Part shown: piece by piece, positions 28,057 to 37,583 of the stretch
Position numbering within the stretch: the stretch's first letter is position 1
How the letters are laid out: each line of letters opens with the position of its first letter
Origin: Ancylobacter mangrovi
GTDB taxonomy: Bacteria; Pseudomonadota; Alphaproteobacteria; Rhizobiales; Xanthobacteraceae
Assembly (NCBI RefSeq): GCF_024752355.1
Contig: NZ_JANTHZ010000008.1
Location: forward strand, 1-64,000
DNA: 64,000 nucleotides
Direction: 5' to 3'
Notes under the pieces: generated by a model
Databases searched by the model: none
What the model saw: only the letters and a program-made list of their open reading frames with translations
Told to the model about the DNA's origin: nothing
Translations under genes and position numbers: made by a program

Positions 28057-29043
28057 CTAGCCCGCCCGCGGATGGGCCGATTTCCACGCCGCCATCAGCG
28101 TCGCCGTATCCACCGCCGCGTAGATCTGCGTCGTGGAGAGCGAGGCATGGCCGAGCAGTTCCTGGATCGAGCGCAGGTCGCCGCCGCGCCCGAGCAGGTG
28201 GGTGGCGAAGGAATGGCGCAGCGCGTGCGGCGTGGCGCTGTCGGGCAGGCCGAGCGCGCCGCGCATGCGCTCCATGGCGAGCTGCACGATGCGCGGGGAG
28301 AGCGCCCCGCCCTTGGCGCCGCGGAACAGCGGGCCGGTCGGCTCGAGATCATAGGGGCAGGCGCGGGCATAGTCGTCGACCATGGCGAGCACCGCCGGCA
28401 GCACCGGCACCATGCGGGTCTTGCCGCCCTTGCCGTGGACGAGGATCTGGTCGCCGCGCCCGGGCTCGGGCATGTCGCGGCGCATCAGGCCGAGCGCCTC
28501 GGAGATGCGCAGCCCTGAGCCGTAGAGCAGCGCCAGCACCGCGGCGTCGCGGGCGAGGATCCAGGGCTCGCGCGCCTCACCGGCCCGGGTCGAGGGATCG
28601 GCCATCGCCCGTGCATCGGCCGGGGTGAGCGGGCGCGGCAGGGTGCGGGGAACGCGCGGGCCGCGCACGGCCGCGAGCGCGCCCACCTTGCCGAGCCCCT
28701 CGCGCTCGAGATGGCGGCCGAAGGAGCGGGCGGCGGCGAGGAAGCGCATCTGCGTGCGCGCCTCGATCCCCTCGCCCCGACGCGCCGCGATCACCGCGCG
28801 CACGTCGCGCGGGGTCAGCGCCGCGAGATCGGCGAGGCTCGGCGGGCGGCCGCGATCGGCGGCGATCAGGCCGAGAAAGGTCGCGACGTCGCGCGCATAG
28901 GCTTCGCGGGTCTTGGGCGAGAGCCGGCGCTCATGGCCGAGCCGGTCGAGCCAGCCCTTCAGCGCCGCGCCCACATCCGGTGCCGCGCCGGCCAGCAGCG
29001 AGCGCTCGGCCCGCGCCGCCTTCTGGGCATCCGTGCTCGCCAT
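28057..29043 (-). CDS. xerC: tyrosine recombinase XerC
   Basis: This 328-residue site-specific recombinase, with a XerD partner, resolves chromosome dimers at dif. An N-terminal SAM-like domain (RRLSPKTREAYARDVATFLGLI) is followed by the catalytic domain with Arg in YGSGLRISEALGL, Lys in HGKGGKTRMVPV, and HxxR in TPHALRHSFATHLLGRGGDL. The second His is in ELLGHASLSTTQ, and the nucleophilic Tyr in TQIYAAVD. The ATG at 29043 was chosen as the first before a family-like N-terminus. The pairing with divergent priA, 147 bases away, is common in alphaproteobacteria and supports a housekeeping recombinase rather than a phage integrase. Confidence 0.93.
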   Translation of the reverse strand: MASTDAQKAARAERSLLAGAAPDVGAALKGWLDRLGHERRLSPKTREAYARDVATFLGLIAADRGRPPSLADLAALTPRDVRAVIAARRGEGIEARTQMRFLAAARSFGRHLEREGLGKVGALAAVRGPRVPRTLPRPLTPADARAMADPSTRAGEAREPWILARDAAVLALLYGSGLRISEALGLMRRDMPEPGRGDQILVHGKGGKTRMVPVLPAVLAMVDDYARACPYDLEPTGPLFRGAKGGALSPRIVQLAMERMRGALGLPDSATPHALRHSFATHLLGRGGDLRSIQELLGHASLSTTQIYAAVDTATLMAAWKSAHPRAG

Positions 29044-29190
29044 GGCCGCCTCCCGATGCGCGTCGACAAATCCCCGCCAGGGTGCCACGGCTTTCTTAAG
29101 GTTTCGCCGTCTCCCCGTCATCACCGAGGCGACACCGGCCGACTCCGGGGCGAGACCCGGCGTGCCGCGATGCGCTATGAAGACCCCCGC

Positions 29191-31407
29191 ATGACCCGAG
29201 CCCAGCCGAGCGATTCCCCTCCCCTGTTTCCCCCGCGCGAGAGCGTGGTCGACGTGCTGCTGCCCGTCGCCGTGGGGTCCGCCTATTCCTATCGCGTGCC
29301 CGAAGGCATGGAGGTGGCGCCGGGCGATATAGTCGTGGTGCCGCTCGGCACGCGCCGCATGCTCGGCTGCGTCTGGCCGCGCATGGAGGGCGCGCGCACG
29401 GTCGATCCAGCCAAGCTGAAGCTCATCGACCGCAAATACGACGTCGCCCCGCTCCAGCCGGCGATGCTCGCCTTCATCCGCTGGATGGCGGACTACACCG
29501 TCACCCCGCCCGGCATGGTCCTGCGCCTCGCGCTGCGCCATGACGAGAGCGCCGGCATCGCGCGCGAGCGCACCGGTGTGCGGCTCACGTCGAACCGGCC
29601 GGAGCGCCAGACCCGGGCCCGCTCCAAGGTGATCGACGCGCTGTTCGACGGCTTCGTCCGTTCCAAGGCGGAGGCGGCGCGCGAGGCCGGCGTCTCGGCT
29701 TCGGTGATCGACGGGCTGATCGACGATGGCGTGCTGGAGACCGTGGTGCTGCCGCCCGAGCCGGCGGCCGAGGTGCCCGATCCCGACCATTCCCGCCCCG
29801 CGCTCTCCCCGGCACAAAGCGCGGCGGCGGCCGAGCTCGTCGCCTCGGTCAAGGCGCGGCGCTTCGCCCCCACCTTGATCGACGGCGTCACCGGCTCGGG
29901 CAAGACCGAGACCTATTTCGAGGCGGTTGCCGAGGCGATCCGGCAGGGGCGGCAGACGCTGATCCTGATGCCGGAAATCGCCCTCACCCAGGCGTTCCTC
30001 GACCGCTTCGCCCGGCGCTTCGGCGTGCTGCCGGCCGAGTGGCACTCCGCTGTCGGCTCCAAGCGGCGCGGGCGTGTGTTCAGGGGCGTCGCGACCGGCG
30101 AGGTGAGCGTGGTCGCCGGCGCCCGTTCGGCCCTCTTCCTGCCCTTCCGCGAGCTCGGCCTCATCATCGTCGACGAGGAGCACGACGGCGCCTACAAGCA
30201 GGATGACGGCGTCCACTACCATGCGCGCGACATGGCGGTGCTGCGCGCGCGGCTGGAGGAAGCGCCGATCGCGCTGGTCTCGGCGACGCCCTCGATCGAG
30301 ACCGAAGTGAACGCCCGGCGCGGGCGCTACGCCCGCCTGCATCTGCCCGAGCGCTTCACCGGCACCCGCGTGCCGCGCCTCGAGCCGATCGACCTGCGCA
30401 GGGAAGGCCCGCCGCGCGGCCAGTGGATCGCCCCGCGCCTCGCCCAGGAGATGGAGCGCACGCAGGAGGCGGGCGGGCAAAGCCTCCTGTTCCTCAACCG
30501 GCGCGGCTACGCCCCGCTCACCCTATGCCGGGCCTGCGGGCACCGCATACGCTGCCCCTCCTGCTCCTCCTGGCTGGTGGAGCACCGCTTCCGCCGCCGG
30601 CTCGAATGCCACCAGTGCGGCTACGCCATGCCGGTGCCGAACGAGTGCCCGAACTGCCATGAGCCGAATACGCTGATCCCCTGCGGCCCCGGCGTCGAGC
30701 GGCTGCACGAGGAGGTGCAGAAGCTGATGCCGAACGCGCGCATCCAGGTGCTTTCCTCCGACCTCGCCGGCGGGGTCGAGCGGCTGCGCGCCGAACTGAA
30801 GGCGATCGAGGACGGCGAGGTCGACGTGGTGGTCGGCACCCAACTCGTCGCCAAGGGGCACAATTTCCCCGGCCTCGCGCTGGTCGGCGTCATCGACGCC
30901 GATGTCGGGCTCGGACATGGCGACCCGCGCGCGGCCGAGCGTACCTTCCAGCTCCTGCATCAGGTCGCCGGCCGCGCCGGGCGCGCCAATGTGGAAGGAC
31001 GCGCCTTCCTGCAGACCTACATGCCCGAGCACCCCGTGATGCAGGCGCTGGTGGCCGGTGATCGCGACGCCTTCTACGATCAGGAGATCGCCGTGCGCGA
31101 GGAGGCGCACCTGCCGCCCTTCGCCCGCTTCTGCGCGCTGATCGTCTCCGGCACCGAGGCCCATGCCGCGCAGGCCCATGCCCGCGCGCTCGCCGCCTGC
31201 GCCCCGCTCACCGAGCAGGTGCGCGTGCTCGGCCCCGCCGAGGCCCCGCTCGCCCTGGTGCGCGGTCGCCACCGCTTCCGCCTGCTGGCCCGTTCCGAGC
31301 GCAATTTCGACCTCTCGAACTACGTCCGGGCGTGGATGGCGGAGGCCCCGAGGGTCCGGGGAGGCCTCAAGGTCGAGATCGACATCGACCCGCAGAGCTT
31401 CCTCTAG
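29191..31407 (+). CDS. priA: primosomal protein N' (replication restart helicase PriA)
   Basis: This 738-residue DNA helicase reloads the replicative helicase at stalled forks. The N-terminal 3'-DNA-binding domain (VDVLLPVAVGSAYSYRVPEG) is followed by superfamily 2 helicase motifs: GVTGSGKTETYFEAV, LMPEIALTQ, VDEEHDGAYKQ and VSATPSIET. A zinc-binding insert has paired cysteines in CRACGHRIRCPSC and CHQCGYAMPVPNECPNCHE. Late motifs GTQLVAKGHNFPGLALVGV and QVAGRAGRANVEG are intact. An alternative ATG at 29170 would add seven residues. Two hairpins follow the stop. Confidence 0.95.
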   Translation: MTRAQPSDSPPLFPPRESVVDVLLPVAVGSAYSYRVPEGMEVAPGDIVVVPLGTRRMLGCVWPRMEGARTVDPAKLKLIDRKYDVAPLQPAMLAFIRWMADYTVTPPGMVLRLALRHDESAGIARERTGVRLTSNRPERQTRARSKVIDALFDGFVRSKAEAAREAGVSASVIDGLIDDGVLETVVLPPEPAAEVPDPDHSRPALSPAQSAAAAELVASVKARRFAPTLIDGVTGSGKTETYFEAVAEAIRQGRQTLILMPEIALTQAFLDRFARRFGVLPAEWHSAVGSKRRGRVFRGVATGEVSVVAGARSALFLPFRELGLIIVDEEHDGAYKQDDGVHYHARDMAVLRARLEEAPIALVSATPSIETEVNARRGRYARLHLPERFTGTRVPRLEPIDLRREGPPRGQWIAPRLAQEMERTQEAGGQSLLFLNRRGYAPLTLCRACGHRIRCPSCSSWLVEHRFRRRLECHQCGYAMPVPNECPNCHEPNTLIPCGPGVERLHEEVQKLMPNARIQVLSSDLAGGVERLRAELKAIEDGEVDVVVGTQLVAKGHNFPGLALVGVIDADVGLGHGDPRAAERTFQLLHQVAGRAGRANVEGRAFLQTYMPEHPVMQALVAGDRDAFYDQEIAVREEAHLPPFARFCALIVSGTEAHAAQAHARALAACAPLTEQVRVLGPAEAPLALVRGRHRFRLLARSERNFDLSNYVRAWMAEAPRVRGGLKVEIDIDPQSFL

Positions 31408-31520
31408 CCGATCGCCCGGCCTGCCCATTGACGAGGCCGCGTCCGGCGCATAGCTTGCCGGCCATGATGATGACCACTCACGGGAACGAGCGCATCCGCG
31501 CGGGGCGGCGAATTCGTCGC

Positions 31521-31541
31521 CCGGCCGACCAGGTCGGCCGG
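31521..31541 (+). terminator. hairpin downstream of priA
   Basis: CCGGCCGACC (31521-31530) and GGTCGGCCGG (31532-31541) are near-continuous inverted repeats, giving an 8-base-pair stem with a CCAGG loop. Just before it, GGGCGGCGAATTCGTCGCCC is an imperfect palindrome. Together they could end priA transcription about 115 bases after its stop; the next gene begins at 31591. Confidence 0.45.
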
Positions 31542-31590
31542 GATCGTTGACGCACACAGTCCTTTTTCCCTTTCGTCATCGGAATTTGCC

Positions 31591-31884
31591 ATGTTCTCCG
31601 GCCCTCTCCGCCATCGCCTCGTCGTCGAGGCCGATGCGCATCCCAACCTGATGCTCCGCCTGCTGGAGCCCTTCGCCATCCACGACGTCCAGCCGACCCG
31701 CATCCGGCTCGACGGACCCGCGGACGGGCGGATCGACCCCGCCAATCTCGGCGACATGCGGGCCGAGATCGCCTTCGTGGCGCCGGCCGAACTCGCCGAG
31801 CGCCTGTGGGCGCGGATCGACGTGATGGTGCCGGTGCGCACCTCGCATCTGGTGTCCAGCGCCACGGCCGACGCCGCCGCCTGA
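31591..31884 (+). CDS. small ACT-like hypothetical protein
   Basis: This 97-residue cytosolic protein has alternating strands and helices and a start (HRLVVEADAHPNLMLRLLEPFAIHDV) reminiscent of ACT-type domains in small regulatory subunits: a strand, then a helix beginning near xHPxLxxRLL, then strands. The C-terminal MRAEIAFVAPAELAERLWARIDVMV continues that pattern. The ACT-like fold is my inference from the pattern; no ligand can be named. Its stop lies 9 bases before the AEC transporter start, so the two are probably co-transcribed. Confidence 0.6.
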   Translation: MFSGPLRHRLVVEADAHPNLMLRLLEPFAIHDVQPTRIRLDGPADGRIDPANLGDMRAEIAFVAPAELAERLWARIDVMVPVRTSHLVSSATADAAA

Positions 31885-31893
31885 GAACCGACC

Positions 31894-32838
31894 ATGCTCG
31901 CGCAGCTCGGCGCCATCACCCTCATCGTGGCGCCGGTCTTCGGGCTGATCGGTCTCGGCTATCTGGCCTCGCTCAGCGGTCATCTGCGCGAGCGCGCGGC
32001 CGAAGGGCTGTCGGAATATGTGTTCGGCCTCGCCGTCCCGGTGCTGATCTTCAAGACGCTGGCCGGGGCGCGGCTGCCCGAGGAAGGCCAGCCCTGGGGC
32101 TACTGGATCGCCTATTTCACCGGCGCGTTCATCGTGTTCGCGCTTGGCATGCTGGCGGCGAAGCGCCTGTTTCACCGCGGCTACACGGAATCGGTGATCC
32201 ACGGTTTCACCTCCGGCCAGGCCAACACCGTGTTCGTCGGCGTGCCGCTCATCCTCCAGGCCTACGGGCCGGAGGGGGCGGTGCCGCTGTTCCTGCTCAT
32301 CGCCGTGCACCTGCCGATCATGATGGTGGTGGCGACGGTGCTGACCGAGGGCGTCACGGGCGGGCTCTCGGCGGCGGGGCTGAAGAAGCTGGTCCGCCTG
32401 CTCGCCTTCAACCCGATCCTCATCGGCATCTATGCCGGCGGCGCCGCCAAGCTGGTCGGCTTCGAGCCGAGCGGCGTGCTGAAGCAGATCGCCGACATGC
32501 TCTCGGCCTCGGCGGTGCCCTGCGCGCTGGTCTCGCTCGGCCTCGCGCTGCACCGCTACCCGATCCGCGGCGACCTCGGCCCGGCGCTGCTGATCACGCT
32601 GCTGAAGCTCGTCGTCCACCCCGCGCTGGTCTATGTGCTGACCCGCATGCTGCCCATGCCGCCGGTATGGGCGGACGTGGCGGTGGTGTTCGCGGCCATG
32701 CCGAGCGGCATCAACGCCTATCTGCTGGCCCAGCGCTACCGGGTCGGGGTCTCGGCCTCGGCCGGAGCGGTGTCGCTGTCGACCGCCGCCAGCCTGTTCA
32801 CCGTCACGCTCTGGCTGATGATCCTCGGCGTCCAATAG
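31894..32838 (+). CDS. AEC-family (auxin efflux carrier-type) transporter
   Basis: This 314-residue inner-membrane protein has about ten hydrophobic segments in two five-helix halves, as in the AEC family (malonate, malate and amino-acid carriers in bacteria). Marks are APVFGLIGLGYLASLSG, the GFTSGQANTVFVGVPLI stretch in the first half, and AVVFAAMPSGINAYLLAQRY in the second, each carrying the broken-helix Asn/Gly residues. The substrate cannot be told from sequence. It follows the small ACT-like gene and converges with gluQ, 25 bases apart. Confidence 0.85.
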   Translation: MLAQLGAITLIVAPVFGLIGLGYLASLSGHLRERAAEGLSEYVFGLAVPVLIFKTLAGARLPEEGQPWGYWIAYFTGAFIVFALGMLAAKRLFHRGYTESVIHGFTSGQANTVFVGVPLILQAYGPEGAVPLFLLIAVHLPIMMVVATVLTEGVTGGLSAAGLKKLVRLLAFNPILIGIYAGGAAKLVGFEPSGVLKQIADMLSASAVPCALVSLGLALHRYPIRGDLGPALLITLLKLVVHPALVYVLTRMLPMPPVWADVAVVFAAMPSGINAYLLAQRYRVGVSASAGAVSLSTAASLFTVTLWLMILGVQ

Positions 32839-32863
32839 CCGGCAAACCCGCGCACTCGCCAGC

Positions 32864-33727
32864 TCACTCCAGCGACACGCCCGCCATGCACCGCACATCG
32901 GCCGGCGAAAGGCCAACCTCGCGCAACGCGCGCAGGCTCCGCGAGCCGATGGACTTGGAAAGCTTGCGCCCCTCGGCATCCAGCAGCAGCGCGTGATGGG
33001 TGTAGAGCGGCTCGGGCAGCTTCAGCAGGTGCTGCAGCAGCCGGTGCACCGATGTCGCCGCCTTCAGGTCCTCGCCGCGCACGACATGGGTCACGCCCTG
33101 CAGCGCATCATCGACCACGACCGCGAGATGATAGCTGGTCGGCACCTCCTTGCGGGCGATGACGACGTCGCCCCAGGCGAGCGGATCGGCGGCCACCGGC
33201 GCCGCCTGCCCCGTCTCGTGCCAGGTGAGCGGGCCGGCGCGCCCAACCGCCCGCGCCATGTCGAGGCGCAGCGCGAAGGGCTCGCCCGCCGCCCGGCGCC
33301 GGTCGCGCTCGGCCGCGCTCATCGCGTCGCGCGCGAAGGGAAAGAGCGGCGCGCCGTCGGGATCGCGCGGCCAGCCGGGCCGGGTCTCGACCGCGCGGCG
33401 GATCTCCGCGCGGGTCTCGAAGCTCTCATAGACGAGGCCCATGGCGGCGAGCCGCTTCAGCGCCCGCGCATGGTCGTCCAGATGCTCGGACTGGCGGCGC
33501 ACCGGCCGCTCCCAATCGAGGCCGAGCCAGGCGAGATCCTCCTCGATCGCCGCCTCGAACTCGGGCCGGCAGCGGGAGGGATCGATGTCCTCGATGCGCA
33601 GGAGCAGCCGTCCGCCCTGCGCGCGCGCCATCGCGGCGTTGAGCAGCGCGGAGCGGGCATGGCCGAGATGCAGCAGCCCGTTCGGGCTCGGCGCGAAGCG
33701 GAAGATCGGGCGGGCGTGATCGGTCAT
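32864..33727 (-). CDS. gluQ: glutamyl-Q tRNA(Asp) synthetase
   Basis: This 287-residue truncated class I synthetase attaches glutamate to the queuosine base of tRNA-Asp. It has only the catalytic core of glutamyl-tRNA synthetase: FRFAPSPNGLLHLGHARSAL (HIGH motif as HLGH), LRIEDIDPSRC, HVVRGEDLKAATSVH and GRKLSKSIGSRSLRAL (KLSKS motif). It has no anticodon-binding domain, which explains the length. It lies 31 bases downstream of sdhB on the same strand and may be read through from the sdh operon. Confidence 0.92.
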   Translation of the reverse strand: MTDHARPIFRFAPSPNGLLHLGHARSALLNAAMARAQGGRLLLRIEDIDPSRCRPEFEAAIEEDLAWLGLDWERPVRRQSEHLDDHARALKRLAAMGLVYESFETRAEIRRAVETRPGWPRDPDGAPLFPFARDAMSAAERDRRRAAGEPFALRLDMARAVGRAGPLTWHETGQAAPVAADPLAWGDVVIARKEVPTSYHLAVVVDDALQGVTHVVRGEDLKAATSVHRLLQHLLKLPEPLYTHHALLLDAEGRKLSKSIGSRSLRALREVGLSPADVRCMAGVSLE

Positions 33728-33758
33728 CGCCCGCCTGTGTACCTCAGTCGGCCGCGGC

Positions 33759-34541
33759 TCAGAACTGGCGCGAGACCATCATCATCTTGATCTCGGCGAT
33801 CGCCTTCGCCGGATTCAGCCCCTTCGGGCACGCCTTGGCGCAGTTCATGATGGTGTGGCAGCGATAGAGCCGGAACGGGTCTTCTAGATCGTCGAGACGC
33901 TCGCCCGTCGCCTCGTCGCGGCTGTCGATCAGCCAGCGATAGGCCTGCAGCAGCGCGGCGGGGCCGAGATAGCGGTCGCCGTTCCACCAGTAGCTCGGGC
34001 AGGAGGTCGAGCAACAGGCGCACAGGATGCACTCGTAAAGGCCGTCGAGCTTCTCGCGGTCGCTGCGGGCCTGGCGCCATTCACGCTCGGGCGCCGGCGT
34101 CTCGGTGTGCAGCCAGGGCTCGACCGAGGCGTGCTGGGCGTAGAACTGGGTCAGGTCCGGCACCAGGTCCTTCACCACCGGCATGTGCGGCAGCGGGTAG
34201 ATGTTGACCGACTTTGCGGTCACGTCGTCCATGCTCTTCAGGCAGGCCAGCGTGTTGGTGCCGTCGATGTTCATGGCGCAGGAGCCGCAGATGCCCTCGC
34301 GGCAAGAGCGGCGGAAGGTCAGCGTCGGGTCGACCGTGTTCTTGATCCAGATGAGCCCGTCCAGCACCATCGGCCCGCAATCGTCGCGGTCGACGAAATA
34401 GGTGTCGACCGCCGGGTTCTTCCCGTCGTCCGGGTTCCAGCGATAGATCCGGTACTCGGTCAGCCGGTTGGCTCCGGCCGGCTTCGGCCACACCTTGCCC
34501 TCGGTGATCGTCGAATTCTTCGGCAGGGTAAGCTGGACCAT
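33759..34541 (-). CDS. sdhB: succinate dehydrogenase iron-sulfur subunit
   Basis: This 260-residue subunit carries electrons from the flavin of SdhA to quinone through three clusters. The [2Fe-2S] cysteines lie in [16 protein letters not shown] and a following Cys (TLACL). The [4Fe-4S] and [3Fe-4S] cysteines lie in [19 protein letters not shown] and [20 protein letters not shown]. Length and motif order are normal. It is the last gene of sdhCDAB, separated from sdhA by 72 bases, the largest gap in the operon, and is followed by gluQ. Confidence 0.96.
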   Translation of the reverse strand: MVQLTLPKNSTITEGKVWPKPAGANRLTEYRIYRWNPDDGKNPAVDTYFVDRDDCGPMVLDGLIWIKNTVDPTLTFRRSCREGICGSCAMNIDGTNTLACLKSMDDVTAKSVNIYPLPHMPVVKDLVPDLTQFYAQHASVEPWLHTETPAPEREWRQARSDREKLDGLYECILCACCSTSCPSYWWNGDRYLGPAALLQAYRWLIDSRDEATGERLDDLEDPFRLYRCHTIMNCAKACPKGLNPAKAIAEIKMMMVSRQF

Positions 34542-34613
34542 GACTGGGCTCGTCCTCGGCAGAGGGTTCGGGGCAGGCTCGGGCCACCCGCGCCGGGGCG
34601 CGGGCGGGAAGGA

Positions 34614-36470
34614 TCAATACACGCGCTTGCGCGGCTCGATGTACTGGATGTCGTTCGACAGCGTGTAGGTGTGCACCGGGCGGTCGTCGAGCTTCACCGC
34701 GCGCTTGTCGAAATCGACGAAGGCGAGCGTGTGCTTCATCCACTCGGCGTCGTCGCGCTCGGGATAGTCCTCGCGGGCATGCGCGCCGCGGCTCTCAGTG
34801 CGGGCCGCCGCGCTTTCCATCGTCACCGAAGCCAGCGCGATCAGGTTGTCGTATTCCAGCGTCTCGATGAGGTCGGAATTCCACACCAGCGAGCGGTCGG
34901 TGACGTTGATGTCCTCGGTGCCAGCGAACACCTCGGCGATGAGCTTGCGGCCCTCCTCCAGCACCTCGCCGGTGCGGTAGACGGCACAGTTGTTCTGCAT
35001 CACCTTCTGCATGCGCAGGCGCAGGTCGGCGGTCGGCGAGGAGCCGTCCGCATTGCGGAAATGGTCGAGGCGCGACAGGGCGAGCTCGGCGGAGTTGGAA
35101 GGCAGCTCGGCCTGCTTCTCGTTCGGGGTCAGCAGCTCGGCGCAGCGCAGCGCCGCCGCGCGCCCGAACACCACGAGGTCGGTCAGCGAGTTCGAGCCGA
35201 GCCGGTTGGCGCCGTGGATGGACACGCAGGCGCATTCGCCCACCGCCATCAGGCCGGGCACCACATGGTCGGGATTGCCGTCCTTCTTCGTCACGACCTC
35301 GCCGTGGAAGTTGGTCGGGATGCCGCCCATATTGTAGTGGACCGTCGGCAGGACCGGGATCGGCTCCTTGGTCACGTCGACGCCCGAGAAGATGCGCGCG
35401 CTCTCGGAGATGCCGGGCAGGCGCTCGTGCAGCACGGCCGGGTCGAGATGGTCGAGGTGCAGGTAGATGTGGTCCTTGTTCTTGCCGACGCCCCTGCCCT
35501 CGCGGATCTCCATGGTCATGGAGCGGGAGACGACGTCGCGCGAGGCGAGGTCCTTGGCCGACGGCGCGTAGCGCTCCATGAAGCGCTCGCCCTCTGAATT
35601 GGTGAGGTAGCCGCCCTCGCCGCGCGCGCCCTCGGTGATGAGGCAGCCCGCGCCGTAGATGCCGGTCGGGTGAAACTGCACGAACTCCATGTCCTGCAGC
35701 GGCAGGCCGGCGCGCAGCACCATGGCGTTGCCGTCGCCCGTGCAGGTATGGGCCGAGGTGGCAGAGAAATAGGCGCGGCCATAGCCGCCGGTGGCGAGGA
35801 TCACCATCTGCGCGCGGAAGCGGTGGATCGTGCCGTCGTCCATCTTCAGGGCGACGATGCCACGGCAGCGCCCGTCCTCGTCCATGATCAGGTCGAGCGC
35901 GAAATACTCAATGAAGAACTCGGCCGAGTGCTTCAGCGCCGCTCCGTACAGCGTGTGCAGGATGGCGTGGCCGGTGCGGTCGGCGGCGGCGCAGGTGCGC
36001 TGCGCGGTGCCCTTGCCGTAGTCGGTGGTCATGCCGCCGAAGGGGCGCTGGTAGATCTTGCCTTCCTCGGTGCGCGAGAAGGGCACGCCCCAGTGCTCGA
36101 GCTCGTAGACCGCGTCGGGGGCGTGGCGCACGAGATATTCGATGGCGTCCTGGTCGCCCAGCCAGTCCGACCCCTTGACGGTGTCGTACATGTGGAAGCG
36201 CCAGTCGTCCTTGCTCATATTGCCGAGGGAGGCGGCGATGCCGCCCTGCGCGGCGACCGTGTGCGAGCGGGTCGGGAACACCTTGGTGACGCAGGCGGTG
36301 CGCAGGCCCGCCTCCGAGCAGCCGACCACGGCGCGGAGCCCGGCGCCGCCGGCGCCCACCACGACGACGTCATAGGTGTGATCGATGATCGGGTAGGCCG
36401 CCCCGTTCACGCCCGGGCCGGCATGGCCGGCGCCGTTGGAAGCGCCATTGGCGGAGGTCGTCTCGGCCAT
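34614..36470 (-). CDS. sdhA: succinate dehydrogenase flavoprotein subunit
   Basis: This 618-residue subunit oxidises succinate to fumarate with covalently bound FAD. Visible marks are [18 protein letters not shown], the FAD-attachment His in [37 protein letters not shown], the active-site [13 protein letters not shown], and [18 protein letters not shown]. The first 20 residues (Asn/Gly/Ala-rich) are longer than usual but harmless. The ATG at 36470 was chosen; the frame to 36527 runs into sdhD. It follows sdhD by 7 bases. Confidence 0.96.
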   Translation of the reverse strand: MAETTSANGASNGAGHAGPGVNGAAYPIIDHTYDVVVVGAGGAGLRAVVGCSEAGLRTACVTKVFPTRSHTVAAQGGIAASLGNMSKDDWRFHMYDTVKGSDWLGDQDAIEYLVRHAPDAVYELEHWGVPFSRTEEGKIYQRPFGGMTTDYGKGTAQRTCAAADRTGHAILHTLYGAALKHSAEFFIEYFALDLIMDEDGRCRGIVALKMDDGTIHRFRAQMVILATGGYGRAYFSATSAHTCTGDGNAMVLRAGLPLQDMEFVQFHPTGIYGAGCLITEGARGEGGYLTNSEGERFMERYAPSAKDLASRDVVSRSMTMEIREGRGVGKNKDHIYLHLDHLDPAVLHERLPGISESARIFSGVDVTKEPIPVLPTVHYNMGGIPTNFHGEVVTKKDGNPDHVVPGLMAVGECACVSIHGANRLGSNSLTDLVVFGRAAALRCAELLTPNEKQAELPSNSAELALSRLDHFRNADGSSPTADLRLRMQKVMQNNCAVYRTGEVLEEGRKLIAEVFAGTEDINVTDRSLVWNSDLIETLEYDNLIALASVTMESAAARTESRGAHAREDYPERDDAEWMKHTLAFVDFDKRAVKLDDRPVHTYTLSNDIQYIEPRKRVY

Positions 36471-36477
36471 AGGTCTC

Positions 36478-36876
36478 TCAGCCTCCGAAGCTGATCTTGA
36501 GGATGGCGAACACCCCCGCGCAGCCAACCGCGATCGAGAAGAAGGTGTTGCCGAGCAGGGAGAGGATCTTCAGACCCTCGGAATGGACATAGTCCTCGAT
36601 CACCACCTGCATGCCGATGCGCATGTGCATGGTGATCGAGACCAGCAGCAGCAGCATGACGATGGCGACGAACGGGTTGCCGAGCACGGCCCGCATGCCC
36701 GCCTGGTCCTGCCCGGCGACGTAGACGAAGACCGGCAGCGCGATCAGCACCAGGATGAGATTGGCGGCCGCGGTCACGCGCTGGAGCCAGAAATGGCCCG
36801 TGCCCGAACGCGCCGAGCCGAGACCGGAAATGGTGCGGCGCGGCGTGCGCATGGAGGAACCGGAAGTGGTGCTCAT
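36478..36876 (-). CDS. sdhD: succinate dehydrogenase membrane anchor subunit SdhD
   Basis: This 132-residue protein with three transmembrane segments anchors SdhAB and contributes to quinone and heme b binding. The N-terminus [31 protein letters not shown] is typical, and the second segment carries a candidate heme-ligand His ([21 protein letters not shown]). It lies 3 bases after sdhC and 7 before sdhA, so all are translated from one message. Confidence 0.93.
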   Translation of the reverse strand: MSTTSGSSMRTPRRTISGLGSARSGTGHFWLQRVTAAANLILVLIALPVFVYVAGQDQAGMRAVLGNPFVAIVMLLLLVSITMHMRIGMQVVIEDYVHSEGLKILSLLGNTFFSIAVGCAGVFAILKISFGG

Positions 36877-36879
36877 CGC

Positions 36880-37272
36880 TCAGCCCTTCATCAGCCAGAT
36901 GCCGATCCACAGCAGCACCGTCAGCCCGATCGACCCGCCGATCGTCGCCTTGGCGAGCAGTTCGCGCGATTCCGGCCCGAAGCCGTGGCCGAAATCCCAG
37001 ACGAAGTGCCGGATGCCGCCGAGGGCATGGTGGATCAGGGCCCAGCTATAGCCGACCATCACCAGGATGCCGAGCCAGCTTCCATAAAGCCCGTTGACGA
37101 AAGCGAAGCTGTCGGGCGAGCTCGCCGCCGCCACCAGCCAGATCACGAGAAGCAGCGTACCGAAATACAGTGCGACGCCGGTGATGCGATGCACGATCGA
37201 CATCATCATCGTCAGCATCGGGCGGTAAATCTGCAGGTGCGGGGAAAGAGGCCGCTGGGCCGCTCCTGACAT
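36880..37272 (-). CDS. sdhC: succinate dehydrogenase cytochrome b556 subunit SdhC
   Basis: This 130-residue membrane subunit with three transmembrane segments binds heme b together with SdhD. Family marks are RPLSPHLQIYRPMLTMMMSI, SIVHRITGVALYFG, and the conserved HHALGGIRHFVWDFGHG carrying the heme-ligand His. It is the first gene of the operon, with a 311-base upstream region shared with the divergent esterase. Confidence 0.95.
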   Translation of the reverse strand: MSGAAQRPLSPHLQIYRPMLTMMMSIVHRITGVALYFGTLLLVIWLVAAASSPDSFAFVNGLYGSWLGILVMVGYSWALIHHALGGIRHFVWDFGHGFGPESRELLAKATIGGSIGLTVLLWIGIWLMKG

Positions 37273-37583
37273 ATCGGTGTCCCCAGATCACTCAGGAATG
37301 TGTTTTTGTGCGTAGCGGAAACGATTGCAGTTCGCAATCATTCCAAAGGCGATTTCTATCGTCTCCTGCGGTGCCGCGCAGCGCGGTTGCATCGCAGCGC
37401 CGGCACACTAGCCGATGGCCGCGCCGATTCGAACCGCCCCGGCGCGGAAAGCTTCGTTGCGCCCGGAACGCCGTGGTATCACTTGCTGACGGGTCGTTAA
37501 CCATCTTTGCCTTTTAATTGACGGAAAGTCGCTGTCTGTACGGGGCTCCCGCGAAACCCCGCCATGTCGAGGTTGCGTAGCGT
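37273..37583. promoter_or_regulatory. shared control region of sdhCDAB and the exported esterase
   Basis: This 311-base region lies between divergent starts. It contains GATTGC (37323-37328) and GCAATC (37334-37339), a TTGC-N5-GCAA-type inverted repeat 51-67 bases from the sdhC start, a likely operator or promoter element for sdh. Nearer the esterase, TTAACCAT (37497-37504) resembles a half-site of the cell-cycle regulator CtrA, but no second half at proper spacing is seen. I found no clean -35/-10 pair for either direction. Confidence 0.4.

Noticed and set aside
28057-29043. The tyrosine recombinase as a sign of a prophage or integrated island
   Set aside because: It matches XerC in length and motifs and pairs with divergent priA, a housekeeping arrangement; no attachment site or phage genes are near.
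37410-37440. A GGTTCGAATC-like sequence on the minus strand suggesting a tRNA T-loop
   Set aside because: The flanking bases cannot form the five-base-pair T stem, and no anticodon or acceptor stem is found at proper distances.
37497-37504. TTAACCAT, a possible CtrA half-site before the exported esterase
   Set aside because: An 8-mer can occur by chance and no second half at the usual seven-base spacing is present, so it is mentioned only within the control region.
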